A stretch of DNA of 64,000 bases, from positions 19,097,501 to 19,161,500 of the forward strand of contig CANUEZ040000182.1 in the NCBI GenBank assembly GCA_948099385.1. Direction: 5' to 3'. Below the pieces are notes generated by a model. The model made no database searches. It was given only the letters and a program-made list of their open reading frames with translations, and was not told the DNA's origin. This document shows, piece after piece, positions 10,078-22,899 of the stretch (within the stretch, counting starts at the first letter, position 1; each line of letters opens with the position of its first letter). This DNA comes from Fasciola hepatica (lineage: Eukaryota; Platyhelminthes; Trematoda; Plagiorchiida; Fasciolidae). The position numbers and the translations under genes were made by a program.

Positions 10078-12340
10078 GTGGTGAATACTGGATACCAAAA
10101 ATAGCTGGAATCAGCTGTTGATGTCAGTCTACTCTGTTTCAGAGGCGTAGCGGCAGACATGTCTTCCAGAACCGAAAGTGGCGACAGATCGACGTCAACT
10201 GGTAGTGTTTTCGGTCGGTTGGTTTCCTCATCGGAACTCGCATCTGAAAAAAGTTCCGGTTTCCTGGAAAAGGTATTTTGTCGGCATTAGTTCGTATACC
10301 TCCTCTTTTTAGCAAAGCGAACCATCGCCGCTGTTTTGTCGGAAGACGGTAGTTCGGACAATTCTTCCAGAAGTCTTTGACAGCGGAGGGCATCGTCGAA
10401 TTCATCTACAAGCAATAAACACTGAACAGGAACTTACCGAACCTTTTATGCACCTTAAAATCGTAAATAGCAGTGATTGGTGGTGATGGCTGGCCCTCTC
10501 GAACAAGTTTCTGGATTCTGCTAGTAGGGCAACGAAGCCACCTAACCTTACTGTGGCCAATCCTTCATTTTTCATTTACAATGGCAACTAAGTTATCGAC
10601 TGAGAACTCGACAACGACAAACATCTGGAATGGAATAAATATAAATTACTTCCAGAGATTTACCATAAATTCGCCTGTGTGCTATATGGAATAAAACACC
10701 CTCTTGTCACTGTAAGGTAGCAATAAAACTAACTGACTACAGAAGAACATGCTTTTGGATAAAATGTGACAAAGGAATATGCCCAGTTGCCCAGAGGGAA
10801 TTGGGTAGTCGAGGAAATCGTCACAGTGTTGAAAGAAATAAGCTTGCAATAGTGCTCCTTACCTTCTTTGGACGGTGGCCGGTCTGCTGTCGTTCAGTGC
10901 ACTGTTATTTGTGGTTTTATTGCTATAAATTGTTGAATAAATGCCGGTCAAATGGCCATTCAGACCCCTCCATCTCACGGACTCGGAGAAGTGTTGTCTC
11001 AGAATTTTACTTTTGTGTACAGGTTGGCCTCAGCACATTGCTCCTGAGTGCTACGAAACACTTGTTCAGCAATGTGGTGTCGACCTGTCACACCGTTGCG
11101 AATAATCTGCATGTAGAACTCAAACGGAAAGGCTGAGAAGTTATCCAGTGATCCGTGAATCCGTACATCAGCTCTGATGTGCAGTCATCAGTGCACGTTG
11201 AATACTACCTCTTATTCCCCTTACAACCTCATGAGTTTCTGGACTACCCGGGCGACTGGCGTTCAGTTTAGTTCAATTTGTGGGGAGCCCACCCCGCTCT
11301 ACACAAAATGTAAGTGGACATAGAAACACACATGAAGTTCCGGATAATAATGATGTCAATTCCTGTATCAAGTCTTCCAAATATTGATGCGCGTCATCAG
11401 GTTTGGGTATTCCGCGATATAGTCCAGCAATGAATACTCACGACGTGGGGTCTATGAGGCGACACCGTGTTGACCACAAGTGGTGCGACGGGGCCACGAA
11501 ACAAGCTCATACCGTCGATGTGCAACTGCATATAGAAGCAGCAGCCGGCTGTGACAGGTCTACACTCCAGCTCTCATTGCAAGGTGTCACTTAGTCCAAA
11601 ATGTACATATATACCGGCGCCAGCGTTTTTCTTTTGGATCCTCCTTGGTATCCCCAGCAACGACCTCGGATCCAATGGCAAATCAAGCTTTAACTGTCTC
11701 ATATCTCGTATTAAAGATCCCAAATCTGCCATCAATGAGTTCATTTGTAAAGCAGCCTGCCTGGCAACATCTCCGGTTGAAGGAACAGCTGGGAAAAATA
11801 GAATTCTCAATTTAGTTACCTTCTGTGAGCATACTTATCACTTGGCTTGGTGTTGTAAATTTCATTTCTCTATTCGTGACTGAGGATTCCGTAGCATATA
11901 CTGCTGATCACCAGGAGGCTTACTATTCTTGAAAGTGGTCGCAGACAAATAAGTTGACACCCATTCCTCGTTTAGTATGCACGTGTTATCCCCCTCATGT
12001 TCTCACATCTATCCAGATTTACTAAATCAGAGTGCAATACCTAACAGCGGGAGAGATCGTAGCATCTGTGACATATGGCCTTGCAACTGCTGCTGATGAG
12101 TCCCTCGTTTTTTCAGGGCTGTCAATGTCATCAATTAAATGATCTGACTCGCTACTCGTTGAGCCGGAACAGTTGCCTGAAAATTTGTAACGAACTTCAT
12201 AGCAGCTAACGTTGTACATCATCGTTCCATATGCGGGATGAGTTGAAATCCCCCGTATTAACCTTGCTGACGGACATCTTCTTGCGCCTTCATCTTGTAG
12301 TTCTGGAATAGCCACGCCATTTTGGGTGGGTTCTTTTCAT
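10078..12340 (-). CDS. Multi-exon host gene, four phase-matched exons, unknown protein
   Basis: Four exons on the minus strand join in one frame: 12340-12263 (78 nt), 11788-11615 (174 nt), 10405-10300 (106 nt) and 10263-10078 (186 nt). Each has AG/GT borders (for example tttttcccag, GCCG|gtatat, GAG|gtatac, ccttttccag), and the split codons agree at all three junctions. The intron between the last two is only 36 nt. A possible start ATG with good context (ccaaaATGG) lies in the first exon, giving MAWLFQNYKMKAQEDVRQQ. The protein is helical (VARQAALQMNSLMADLGSLI), then has an acidic/Ser region with SDASSDEE and a basic AKKRRK run that could be a nuclear signal. The last donor (CCAC|gtacgt) is a choice; the frame stays open to 9978. 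I do not recognise the family; a nuclear coiled-coil protein would fit. Confidence 0.6.
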
Positions 12341-12610
12341 CTACAGACAAAGAGGTAAATGGAAATAAATCGCAATTACCCACCGAATGCCGCAAAAACC
12401 TACTAAACGCAGTGCAATGTCCAACAACGTAGCATAAGCGGCTACAACGAAAAACCACCTCCAAAAATTGGCAGCCATGATAAAAATGCAATAAACCAAC
12501 AGAACATCTAAATTCATGATATACAGTTAACTGGACAGTTATTGTCAACATTTTTTATTATTACGGTTTATGACCATAGAACATTAGCTTTAGAACTCTT
12601 GTGCTCTCAC

Positions 12611-12785
12611 CATTTCAGAGATTTCTGTATCTAGAGTCAGTTGGGGCCAAGCTATTAAATGTTCCGAAACGTGGCTCAACAGAGACTCCCGTTGGAATTT
12701 TTCTGCATTTACAGTAGATTCTCCGGTAATTGTGCAGATTTCGATTGGTTTTAGGGGTATTGCACTGATTTCATGCAACCTTCCT
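12611..12785 (-). CDS. Candidate coding exon upstream of the 10.0-12.3 kb gene
   Basis: An open frame of 58 codons with a strong donor (GAAATG|gtgagagc) and an acceptor gtcctctag. It includes IPLKPIEICTITGES and HLIAWPQLTLDTEISEM; no domain is recognised. Its donor is phase 0 while the next exon (12340) needs phase 1, so an exon between them is missing from my reading, or the two are not joined. The sequence around the acceptor matches the minisatellite unit core of 8.4 kb (CACCTGAGTGTC). Confidence 0.4.
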
Positions 12786-13460
12786 CTAGAGGACACTCAG
12801 GTGACGTTCGAGTTTCCTGGGCGACTGCCCTCTTGTTCTCAATCGCAGGATACACGAGTTACCGGAGAGACCGACCACAACACCCCTTCACCAAGCCAAA
12901 CCTCTACTAGGTCATTCACTGGGGTGAGCGAAGAGAAAACTCCACAGACACCGTCGCCATAAGCACCGGACAATCCTACCTCCCGCGTTGAACCTACAAG
13001 GTTTTTCGGGTTGGATAACCAGCTATGACGACTCTCACCAGTGTCTCGCTTCGAGTGCCAACTATTGCTTTCTATCGCATGCAACTTTATTCCCTGTTTT
13101 GCTTTTTTATATTTCCCTCATTGGGGGACCCTTGTTTTCAATTCATTTTTACTTCAGGTAAAATGGTTTCAACCAGTTTTTTATTTTTAATTTTTAAAAT
13201 AGTTCATTCATTTTGGAGTTACCTTAAACGTTTCTTTCATTGTCATGTTTTTCTGCCCGTCAGGTGACCGGAAGTCATCCACTGGCAATACCACCGAATC
13301 CGAGGACTTTGGAGCTGCGGTCCGAACCCAGTAAAGGTTTCAAAGTCACAAAGAACTGACACATTTACTTATTTCACCGAAGTTATCACGTGGGACGTAC
13401 TCATTCTCTTGCCAGACTCCTCAGGCGAAGCCCTCCCTGAGGGCAGTCTTCCAGGGGAGG

Positions 13461-13690
13461 GCCTCTATAGTGATCAGCTGATCACACCCTGTCTGATATT
13501 TGTCTGAATCTAAGTTTCGCGCACGCGGCAACCTCAAGGGATGCTTCCGACACAATTCATCGGCTCACGCCAGCATGCGGTCTGTGTACTCAGGCACTGT
13601 GAGAATACATGCGATCTTTTCTCGTTGACTTCCTCGAGGAACGCGATCGTAGAAGCTGGAGGAGTGTGTCCTGCAACACTAGTATCGTGT
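13461..13690 (+). repeat. LTR-like dispersed repeat, copy 2
   Basis: Counterpart of 3571-3800. The shared blocks TTTCGCGCACGCGGCAAC (13516), CACTGTGAGAATACA (13596) and GTTGACTTCCTCG (13624) occur in the same order with small indels. A CTCTATAG box and a palindrome tgatcagctgatca (13473-13486) precede the shared core, plausible promoter elements of an LTR. The copy lies about 200 bp before Gypsy gag-like sequence in the same orientation, as a 5' LTR would. Confidence 0.55.
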
Positions 13691-13884
13691 CGGGAGTCGC
13701 TATTTTACGTACACGTGATCGACAGTGTTCCAATACAAACGGTTCTATACGTACCCCACTGAAGTTTACCGTCTTTTGGCAACCGTCTGAACTTTTGGCT
13801 GATTGCCCGTTTCTTAGGCCGTTCTCGGAATCCGGAGTACTAAATGCTCATCCTAATACTCTAAACGCAGGTTGTGAAAAGTAA

Positions 13885-14320
13885 TTTCGCAGGTCAACAG
13901 GAGATCCTATTTTATGACCGTTTAGTTGTCGGTGTGAATCATCCGGAGCAGCAAAAGAAGCTATTTCTGCCGTCAGACTTTACGTTTTCCGGAGGCGCGG
14001 TCAACGTGCAAGCAGTTCGACGAAGTGTCCGAGGCAACGGTTAGACATTCCATAGCGCGCCAACTACACGTTCGTCCTCGTAAACCAGCAAATCCACGTC
14101 AAACGTTTCAACCAAAAACGGCCAAAAAGATGATTACTGAACGCAAACAAGCGCAAATGAATCGTTGCTTATCTGGAGGCCAGTGCCATCTCGGTGATGC
14201 GATATATCATTCCTTTGGTATTGCCATCAAAAATGTAACAACGGTGACCCGTATACAAAATTCCGCTCTCAACTCACGCACCAAAACGTTTAAAAATTAT
14301 TCGGCTGATGAGGCTTGACA
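13885..14320 (+). pseudogene. gag: Gypsy gag fragment of a second family (CCHC-type)
   Basis: The frame through 13890-14030 reads QEILFYDRLVVGVNHPEQQKK, matching the 'IRDRLVxGIxxxELRxKLL' capsid end of Gypsy gag. It changes to the 14025-14318 frame, which is Lys/Gln rich (a basic linker) and then has a damaged zinc-knuckle region CLSGGQCHLGDAIYHSF whose spacing resembles 'CxRCGGxHLxxxC'. Pol is missing. With the LTR-like repeat at 13461 it forms the 5' end of a truncated Gypsy insertion of a family other than the CsRn1-like copy. Confidence 0.55.
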
Positions 14321-14349
14321 TTCTGAAGTGGAATTAGGTGGCACATCGA

Positions 14350-15660
14350 AACAGTTAAACATACATTTGTCGTGGGGGACAAGGGGTGGTGTAGATTTGG
14401 TTGAACCAAGGCACTGAGCAATATCCACCCATGAAGAACAAGCAGGTAGGCAGGTCACTAAGAAGAAGTGCGGTCTTATGCGATTAGTCCGATAAACAAA
14501 GTTATTTTTCGTTTGCAAATGCACTATTTTGTGTTGTTCTTTTGGAACTAGTGAAGAAGTCCACATGTTTTAGGTACTGCCGCAGGTTGCTAATTGAAAA
14601 ACAGGTTGTTTCTTAACTGATAACTCACAGTCAGAACAAATTAAGACGGCAAGGAAATATATCATAGGCAGTACTAAGTGTTTAACGATTCTCCTCCTCT
14701 TTTATGAGCAGTGTATTCATTTGATATGCGTATCAACATCATCACGAGTTGTAGATCCCACAAATATGCATGACACACATCCCAATTTTCGCTCGCGTTC
14801 TCAGATGTGTCACAACTTTCTACACCGTCGAAGTTAAGTAATAGTCTACGAGTACTGACCATGTTTGTTAATGAACAATATTCTTGGTAAAAATTTTGAT
14901 AAAATGGCTCCAGGCTCAAAGGAATAATGGGATCTCCAGTTACTTTACGTTATGAATAAGAAGAAATTACTAAGAAGAGGCACTAATCCACCATTCATCA
15001 ACTAGTCGAAGACCTCACAATACATTCGGGGTACTAGCATTATTCAGTGTGTTATTTATATCTTAATTGTTCTTCCGTAACGTATCCTGCAAATCAGAAG
15101 CAAGAATCCAACGTATTTCAACACAGTCAGACGATTATCATCCACGTTTCCTAAATCTTTGTTACATAATTGAGTTTCGAAGTTAATTGCAAACCGACTG
15201 AAGCGTGTACAGGGTTCGCCCAGAAGATACTTAGAGGCACACTTCTGTTTCACACTCATTGGTCTTCTTAATTAGCTCACAGGAAAACACGTTACAACTT
15301 CGGTACACTCTCTTTACCATGTTTACATTCTCCCTTGTTCCGTTATTGTTTCGCACCTTGGTGAACTAAGAAAAGGTAGCAACAGAATTTCTCATCAATG
15401 TTGGTGAGTAAACTTCGGTTTAACCTGTAAAATATCGTGTATTCCTTTGCCGCCGATACTAAACGTGGACTACGGCTTACTAGGAACATTTTATTAGAGA
15501 ATACGCTGTTTTTTGTTTGCAAACAGACAGAATCGTCTATTTTCGTACAATAAACGTAACATACATGCCCTGTTGTTACATGGTCACTATTTGCTATGAT
15601 ATGGAGAAGTTAAGGCTCCTAAACACTATCTTTAACGAAACGACGCTGTGAGGTAAAGTT
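14350..15660. other. No gene recognised
   Basis: AT-rich sequence with short minus-strand frames (14297-14566, 14674-14919, 15056-15259). None has both a good acceptor and a good donor, a start context or a recognisable motif. Most likely intron or intergenic DNA with old repeat debris. Confidence 0.4.
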
Positions 15661-15677
15661 CATGATTATTTAGTCTA

Positions 15678-16560
15678 ATGTGGAGTTTGTACGACCAAGG
15701 CTCTAACAAAGCTTATTGGTTTTTTAATATTATTTCGGTAAACCTTATGAACTTCGAAATTACAACTCCTTTTTGGTTGTTTCCGTGGTATCCTCCGTCA
15801 AATAAAAAAAGTTTTACGTGCCTTATCACAAGCTTTGTACTAAAAGTCGCCTATTTAACAGATTTATCAATGATTACCTGGATAAGTGTTGAATCAACGC
15901 AACGCTCAGTTAACGATAACACCTCGCATTTTCTTTTCGCATTCATTTTTCTTCAGAGCCCCTATTATGAGACACATCTGCCAATGGGTTTATTTGCGAC
16001 TTATCAATTGTATGACTTTTTAAGTATGCAGATGGCGTAGCGCTTCTTCATTTCATCTGCAAATCACTAGACTTGACCTCGTTGGAAATTCTTGCATAAG
16101 TCAGGACATTTCCCCCACTGACACCTACGCGAGAACAAATGCAAAGATGTACTTTGTATTATAATCATTCTTTTCAAACCAGTGAACCATGGATCATAAA
16201 CTCAGTTTCTCTTTACAGATCTAACCGGTTCAAATACTTAGGCTTTACTATTAGCTCCCATTGCCATTGATTTCCGCATATTCTTGACTACGTAAAAACG
16301 TTGACGCACACGATATTTCGAAATTCTCAAGCTGAGCTCACTGGGTCCAGATGAGCGGTGATTCTCTTCCTTGACCTATGAGTAGTAGTACTCTGCTCTC
16401 CTATAGCCCTTGGTTTAATTAGACAGGTAGTACCACAAGAAACTGGGGACTTGTGTGCGTGTCCTCGGCAGGTGTCCAGTTTAGACTTATACCCTTCCAT
16501 TAACCTTTATGGAGCTGTTATAAAGTGAAGTATGAAGCAGCTATTTTGATTGACAAGGTA
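15678..16560 (+). pseudogene. Non-LTR retrotransposon reverse transcriptase, dead
   Basis: Remains of a CR1/Jockey-like RT. A segment LSPYY..YISN-like context is followed, after a frameshift near 16018, by FKYADGVALLHF, the catalytic Y-A-D-D box with the second Asp replaced by Gly. About 190 bp on, NRFKYLGFTISSH matches the 'xxKYLGVxISxxLxW' thumb block, and SINLYGAVIK (about 16497) falls where 'LxYGxxV' occurs. The order and spacing agree with the better copy at 51-53.5 kb. Many stops. Confidence 0.6.
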
Positions 16561-16569
16561 AAATTCAAA

Positions 16570-18682
16570 GAAAAAACTTCACAGTAACCTCCGTGGATGA
16601 ACCATTTATTTCATTACTCATTCCAACTCAATCTGAAGTGACAACTATCCGTTCAATTCCGTCGTTTTCCAGATGTTGGTCCACTTACTGAAGTGCTCAA
16701 AATGAAGCAATGAAAAACAAAAAAATCCTTTGGTCGACAGATAAAATCTTATTGCCATACTGTACAGTAGTTTCTTGTCAAAGATATTCGAGAAAGTCGT
16801 CATACACAAACTTTTCATGCTTCACGCTACACTAATTAAAAGGAGAAAATAACAGAACGTCATTTTGCTTGACTGTCGTTCAGTTTACGATCACGAAACG
16901 AAGATAAATGCTTATGAACGATCATCCATTAACGGTTGTCACTTAGGTACTTGAACAATGTTCAGCAGTTTATTTGTTACCAGCATTGGTAGTTCGTGCA
17001 CAATTTCCGTAAACATACAAGACAGCCTTGAAGTGTGATACGTAACCAACTGATTGCGATATAAAGCGTAATCACATAATTACTTATATTTTCATGTAAA
17101 GCAAATGCAGTCCTCAGCTCTTTAGGCAGCCGATTAATCCATCTCAAATGCGTCCGCGTACTCCCTCCCTTTAGTGATTATTCTGATACTAATTCAACAG
17201 AACATCCGTGAATACAAGGAGGTCAATGCTCTTGAAACTATTACAACATTTACTCTCACAACAACTGTATTGTTGTGCACCCCACTGGGCATTGACGACC
17301 GCATTATCAACGTGTAAATCCTACTGTTATCAAGGCCCCATGTATATGGTGGGTTGCAACAGTGTATCGGTCATAAGTATCAGTTGAGCCGACATTACCA
17401 TTGGTCGCCGTAGCTTCCAGCACAGCGTGTTTTTCTTTTACTACTTAAGCAACCAACCGGGTTGCCGTGGGGCGACGGTCGGTGAGATGCTGGCTTTTAA
17501 TTTTTTTTTTGATGGCGTAATAACCTACTTTGTGCTAGCAAATGCCAATCGTTCAGTGAGAAGAAGCTATCCCCTCTCCCACAGGGGACACCGAAGACCC
17601 AGACTGAAATGGTACCGTTTTTGTCACTTCAAAACTTTTGGTCACGCGTGATAATTCCCATGAAGAGTTTCCTGCTCAGTCCAAAGAAGCCATCTGTAGA
17701 GCTTTGTTTTTCGGAATGACAAGGGACTCAATGGGCAACATTTCTTTTTAGAAATTTTAACAGCGGAGGAGAATATAACCAAGATGGCTAGCGTTAGTAT
17801 TTCACACTTTCATTTTACACCACGATCTGACCAATCAGAGGACGCGGGGGCATTTGATTGGTCTGTTTCTTCAAGGTGAAAATGACCTGCGTACATATTT
17901 CTCGTCCAATGTTGGTGATCATGCGAATAAGACCTAGTGCGTCCCCGCAATTCAAGGCATCTGATCACCTAGTCATCTGGTATGGTGCAACTAGGCCGCA
18001 CGAAAATGGTGATGGAATGTCCATCTGGACCATATCTGATAAACCACTACACATAAGCACGTCTGTCGAAAGCCTCACGTCGGATCGTTTGATAACGTGC
18101 CTGCGTTGATCGTATCTGAGTGACAGCGGAGTCGTGTTCGTTTTTATCTAAATAGGCCGGCTGCAAATGTCAAATAATCTAGGAACCGACAAACCAGACA
18201 TTGGTCTTTTGAAATCGATTTGCCAAACACTTTGCTTCTAGGAACTTCTTTATGAAATTGCCAACGCATTTCCGAGAGGGAAAAGTAGACTGTTTTCGCT
18301 TTTAACAGTACAAAATCCAACTGTTTCCCCGACGCTTTGTCTCGTTTCATAAAACAATTCCAAAAACTTCCATAGGTTTGTATACTCTTAACCCCACCCT
18401 TGAGTAGTGAATCACGTCGGGCTACTTTTATTCTACCATTCTGAGCTGGCCAAATTGAGTTAGGTGTCCCATAACGGAGTTCGGTGGTCAATCACATTCG
18501 ATGTTACCTTCGGTAACGCACATTATCAGATCTCATCAACACCACCGAAAAATTCTGAATCTAAATAAATTGAAAAATGACTGGAATTTGGACGTCTAGG
18601 CTTTTATCGAAAGTCGAATTGACTTGAGCGGCATTCGAATAAAGTTACTAGGTCAATTTTGCAACTCCTAAAGGTGAAATGA

Positions 18683-18684
<2 letters not shown>
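16570..18684. other. No gene recognised
   Basis: About 2 kb of AT-rich DNA. The plus-strand frame at 17427-17651 and the minus-strand frame at 18144-18491 are open but show no motif, acceptor/donor pair or relatives that I recognise. Treated as intronic or intergenic. Confidence 0.4.
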
Positions 18685-18739
<55 letters not shown>

Positions 18740-18746
18740 GTGTGTG
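18685..18746. repeat. (TG)n microsatellite
   Basis: About 31 TG dinucleotides with a single interruption (TGTGCGTG near 18733). The apparent reading frames of Cys-Val or Thr-His repeats on either strand are only translations of the repeat. Confidence 0.97.
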
Positions 18747-18749
18747 CTA

Positions 18750-21700
18750 GAAAGAGGTTTTCCTCATCCAACCATACGATAAGCGGGCCGACATTTTCGG
18801 TGCTCATGGATCGTTTTGTGGGTAGAACGCATATAGGTTTGGGGACGCTGTGGTACCATGGAGAGTTTCCAGCCTCTGAGTGACTGTAGTTAATCAGTGG
18901 TCCAAACTCTGTTTTCTGTCCATTACTGATTTAGCAGGGAAAACGGTGCATAAATGTTTATCGAACTAAAGCTCAGACCAATCCCACAAATTCCCGTCAG
19001 AATCTGAATGCAACAACAACTGGGTAGAAGCCGACTTAGCAACAGGGCAAATATAGAAAATCAACGGAGGCTGAGTTCACTGGGATAATTGTTTTTTTAA
19101 TAGGACTGCCAATAAATGCTTGTATTCACGTCCCCTTCGTGCATTCAATTTCTTTCCTAACAAAAGGAGGAATTATTCAGGAACTGAGGTAACAAATTTA
19201 TCAAAAATATCTGAGTAGCTAAACGGTTTTGCGTGCAGTAGAGAACAGGAGCATGGTAACAGCCGGAAAAGATTTTTGAATTTAGCGACGGTTTGAATTA
19301 TTTTGACTGGATTCTTGTTAATTATGTAGGATGTCGTAAGCTAAGAACAGAGTTGGGGTGCTCTGCCGGTTTTCACTAGGCTACGTGTATCATGTATAGT
19401 TCCTTGGGATGTGGAATTTAGCTTTCCTTATCATCGATAGTAAGAAGTGTGAACGGAAATTCACGTGCTTTCCTCCAAACCGGAAAACGTCACTCCATTT
19501 TCCATTAGCAACGAGGGAAAGCAGTAACTGGCGCCAAAATCTAGCCATCTTGAAAGAGGAGCAGTGTTTCATTTGAGATAAGTAGAGTAAGAAATCAATT
19601 TGGGATTCTTTATAAGAGCATGAAGGAAAACAAATTCATTGGACAAAAATTCGGTATGCCTTATGGCTGCTAATTTGCTATTTCGACCCCTCAGAATGGT
19701 GCAACATTTAAGCAAATCTCATTAATTTCAAACAGGTCATCTTCAAGTTACAGTAAAAGTCTGATTATTCATGTAGTATGCTAGTCAGTCTCTAGGAATA
19801 CACTACATCAATAAAAAATCAAGCTAAGACTAAAGTGGTAGACGAAGGAGAGCGAAGCAGTGTGGTTAGGAAAACAGGCAGAAATTGCAGGCAAAATGGA
19901 ATGAAATAAAATGAATGGTACAAAACGAATTCACGGATGTTCGCAATTCTGACAGTAGAAAAAACAGGCACCAAATGCCAAATGTCGAACTACGTCTTCG
20001 GTTCAGTTCCGTTTACCGTTCAGGATCTGACTGTAGTTTGTCATCACAGAATAATAAGTGAAAAAGTTAACAAAAGAATAAACAATACAATTTAGGGCTA
20101 CAAGAGTTTTGGTTGGAAAATGTGTTCAGAAAAAAGAACCATTTGATATTCGGCTGGTCTTGTTTTGCTTAATCGTCATTGCCGTAATTACAACTGTGAT
20201 AATAGCACTACATTTAGTAATCGGAGAATAGATGTCTAATTATCCTAATCCGTTGTCCATTTTCTTTCTAGTTGCCCAATCTGCAAAGTGGCGGTGATAT
20301 CCCGTCTCAGCAGTGGAGCCTGTGCCCAGCTCTTTGTTTTCATGAGGATATGCGATAACAAGCTTAGCTCTGTTACTTTAAAAATCCCATATGCTCTCTA
20401 CTACCTGCATGCTGTATTCACAATCCAACCAGAATAACCTCAAGGGAAAGGTTGGTAAACGATTTAAGACATTCACATAATGATCAGTTATTTCACTGTG
20501 ACTGACGGGAAGAATACTATCAGCCGCTCAGCAAGTTCTACTAAATAATTCCTAGTAAGTTCGACTCAGTCTTATTTCACTGTGTAACAACCCTAGCAGC
20601 TGCTTATAACACGTGAGCTGACTGCCTAAAACCACGGTTTTTGTAAAGTAGTGAAACGTCCTATTTTCATTTGGGCGAACCAGTACTAGTGGTTCCTGAT
20701 GTGCTAATATTTCATTGGGTACAACATGACATTCGCATTTCCTAATAATAATACACTGATCATTCACATCAACACTTGAGATAATCATAACCAAGATTTC
20801 AAATAAGATCGGCTACTGTTTCGTGGGCTTTTCTCAAGTTTCGAGTAGTGTCAGTCCTCAGTACACAAGTGAACTAGAAAGATAAAAAAAGATATTCCCT
20901 TCGCTTTCTTTTCCGTTTATCATACAACAAATTATGACAGTTCAGTGTTATTGAACATTTTCTTCATAATTGATACAAGTGCTAACCAAAACAGATGGGT
21001 CTCTTTAGTATTAATTCAATGACATTTCCGTGCGTCAGTCAATAAACAGAATGACGTTACCATTACAAGTAAGATAACTGTTTGATATGTAATTGTATAA
21101 TGTAGTACGAATTTAGATTTTGGATATATAACTATGTCCACTCCTTCGTCATGTTCTTTGTTATCCGGAAAGTGATTCACTTGCTTTGCCATCTGTTCCA
21201 CCATAGTTCACTGAAGTTTGCAACACTTTGGATGGAATACACCCGAAGGGGTTTTCAGAATTCGCGTGGACCGTCGGTTTGTTTTCGCTATCTTATTTAT
21301 TATCGAAATACACCTCGTTTAGATCGATCACATTTTACCAAGAAAAGAACTTGTCACTTGGATCGGTATTTCCTGACGCACCTGACTGTTAGCTGTTCCA
21401 AATACGAGACCAGCTAACCAGATAAGTGTGTCGCATAATAGAGATTGGTAACAGTCTTACCTATCTTATTCTTCCTTCTTTTGATGGAAAATGCTCGGCA
21501 TATAATTAAAATGCACTGTGAATAATGCGGAGGAGGTTATGGGTAGACATGTTTGTTAATATAGTAATGTCAATAATCGTGAAATATCTTATGATGGAGG
21601 TGAGCTGCTTAAATCCCCTGTATGCTAGAGATGATAATGCGTTCCGTTCACAGGATTTACAAAATCTTTAAATTACTCCAACTGTTTAATTTACTGAGGA

Positions 21701-22087
21701 TAATTATTTGAATCCTTGCAATTAGGGAATAACAATTCTCGTGCTCCCAATAATAGCTAAAGTTTACGTGGATGTTGGCTTAAATCAAAAAAATAAAATC
21801 CTACTTTTTAACTCCAAGTTTTGTGTAGCCTTCGTTATTGTATAATAAAAGAAGGGCGATCAAACACAGTATGAAGTATTTCATCAGAGGCCCAGCGATA
21901 TTTACGAATAATGGTGTTAGCAGTAAATAGCACCTGTTATTAATATCCTGCGACATTACAATTGCAGTGAAGACTGTCACTCATCTCTGTTGCTTGCATT
22001 CCAGGAATAAGAAGGTAATCCAGCAATTTTTACCGAGATCGTCACTTCACTGTGACAATTTAAAAACTAGATGTGATCAAATGGTGA

Positions 22088-22088
<1 letters not shown>
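18750..22088. other. Mostly non-coding; one weak exon candidate
   Basis: Long AT-rich tract. On the minus strand at about 20620-20745, after an acceptor attattag, a frame reads CHVVPNEILAHQEPLVLVRP with no stop, and could be an exon of the gene that starts at 22890, but the donor is weak. At 21178-21217 a short minus-strand frame after the good acceptor caaacttcag is equally unsure. Nothing else is supported. Confidence 0.3.

Positions 22089-22090
<2 letters not shown>

Positions 22091-22129
<39 letters not shown>
22091..22129. repeat. (AT)n microsatellite
   Basis: An uninterrupted AT dinucleotide run of about 20 units, followed by A/T-rich sequence. No other role is visible. Confidence 0.95.
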
Positions 22130-22133
<4 letters not shown>

Positions 22134-22590
22134 CTCTTTTGAACTCAAATGAAATTGTTTGGAATCAGGGAGTTCTTTTTCCTAGAACTAGTGGGACAAC
22201 TCAAAACATAAAGAATAGTGATCATGCTGAAATTCTTGGCTATCTTTAAGATCTAAAATGAGATAACTCATGGAGCACTGAAGAACGGTGAGTGGATTGC
22301 TAAGAGGGGAAGGATGAAGATTAAGCTGGATAATTATGATATTTTTCCGATGGTTTTCTCTTCACGTGATAGATCATCAAAAGATGATTCTAAAAATTTA
22401 TTCTTCAAATAAAGTATCATTAGAACATTCGAATAACGAAACTCTTTGAAAATATCTGTCATCTCCAGACATAGACACAGTGACTGTTTCAGAAATAATT
22501 AAATAATGATATAGTAGTCACTGCTAATTCTATTTTTACATCGCTTTTCTGCGGCGTCATCATAAGGGTGGCCAAAACTGAAGAACTCAC

Positions 22591-22890
22591 GAACGCAAAT
22601 ATCCCATCACAGACCAAGTTGTCCGTTGCTTCCTTTACTGCTTCACTTAGTCCATGAGAAATGGTGGAAAGTTTGACAAAACTTAAGGAACCAACGGATT
22701 CACAACTCAGTGGAGTCATTTTCAAGCCTCCAGAGGATTTTGCACAAAAAAGTACTATTTTCTTAAGACGAGACTGACGAGAATCAGATGGATTGAATAA
22801 GGATGCACGCATGCTGTTGATACCATACAAATCGATGACAGGAATACTGCAGTCAGCAAATTGTAAAGAGTCGTCATCAGTTAGGTTCAT
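22591..22890 (-). CDS. Likely first coding exon, unknown protein
   Basis: The minus-strand ATG at 22890 (context gttcgaaATGA) opens a frame of exactly 100 codons up to a strong donor GCGTTC|gtgagt at 22591/22590, phase 0; the frame would remain open to 22489 if unspliced. The product begins MNLTDDDSLQFADCSIPVID and is rich in Ser, with a mixed polar composition unlike shadow frames. There is no signal peptide and no domain I recognise. Downstream exons should lie below 22590; the 20.6-kb candidate is the only one noticed. Confidence 0.42.
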
Positions 22891-22899
22891 TTCGAACTA

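Noticed and set aside
12735..13050. Plus-strand frame read as the 3' end of a Gypsy pol (Ser/Thr/Pro-rich, then PTRFFGLDNQ)
   Set aside because: The similarity to the basic C-terminal tails of Gypsy pol is weak and the start of the frame overlaps a better supported minus-strand exon.
18604..18883. Cys-Val and Thr-His repeat proteins on both strands
   Set aside because: They are translations of the (TG)n microsatellite; no flanking coding signal.
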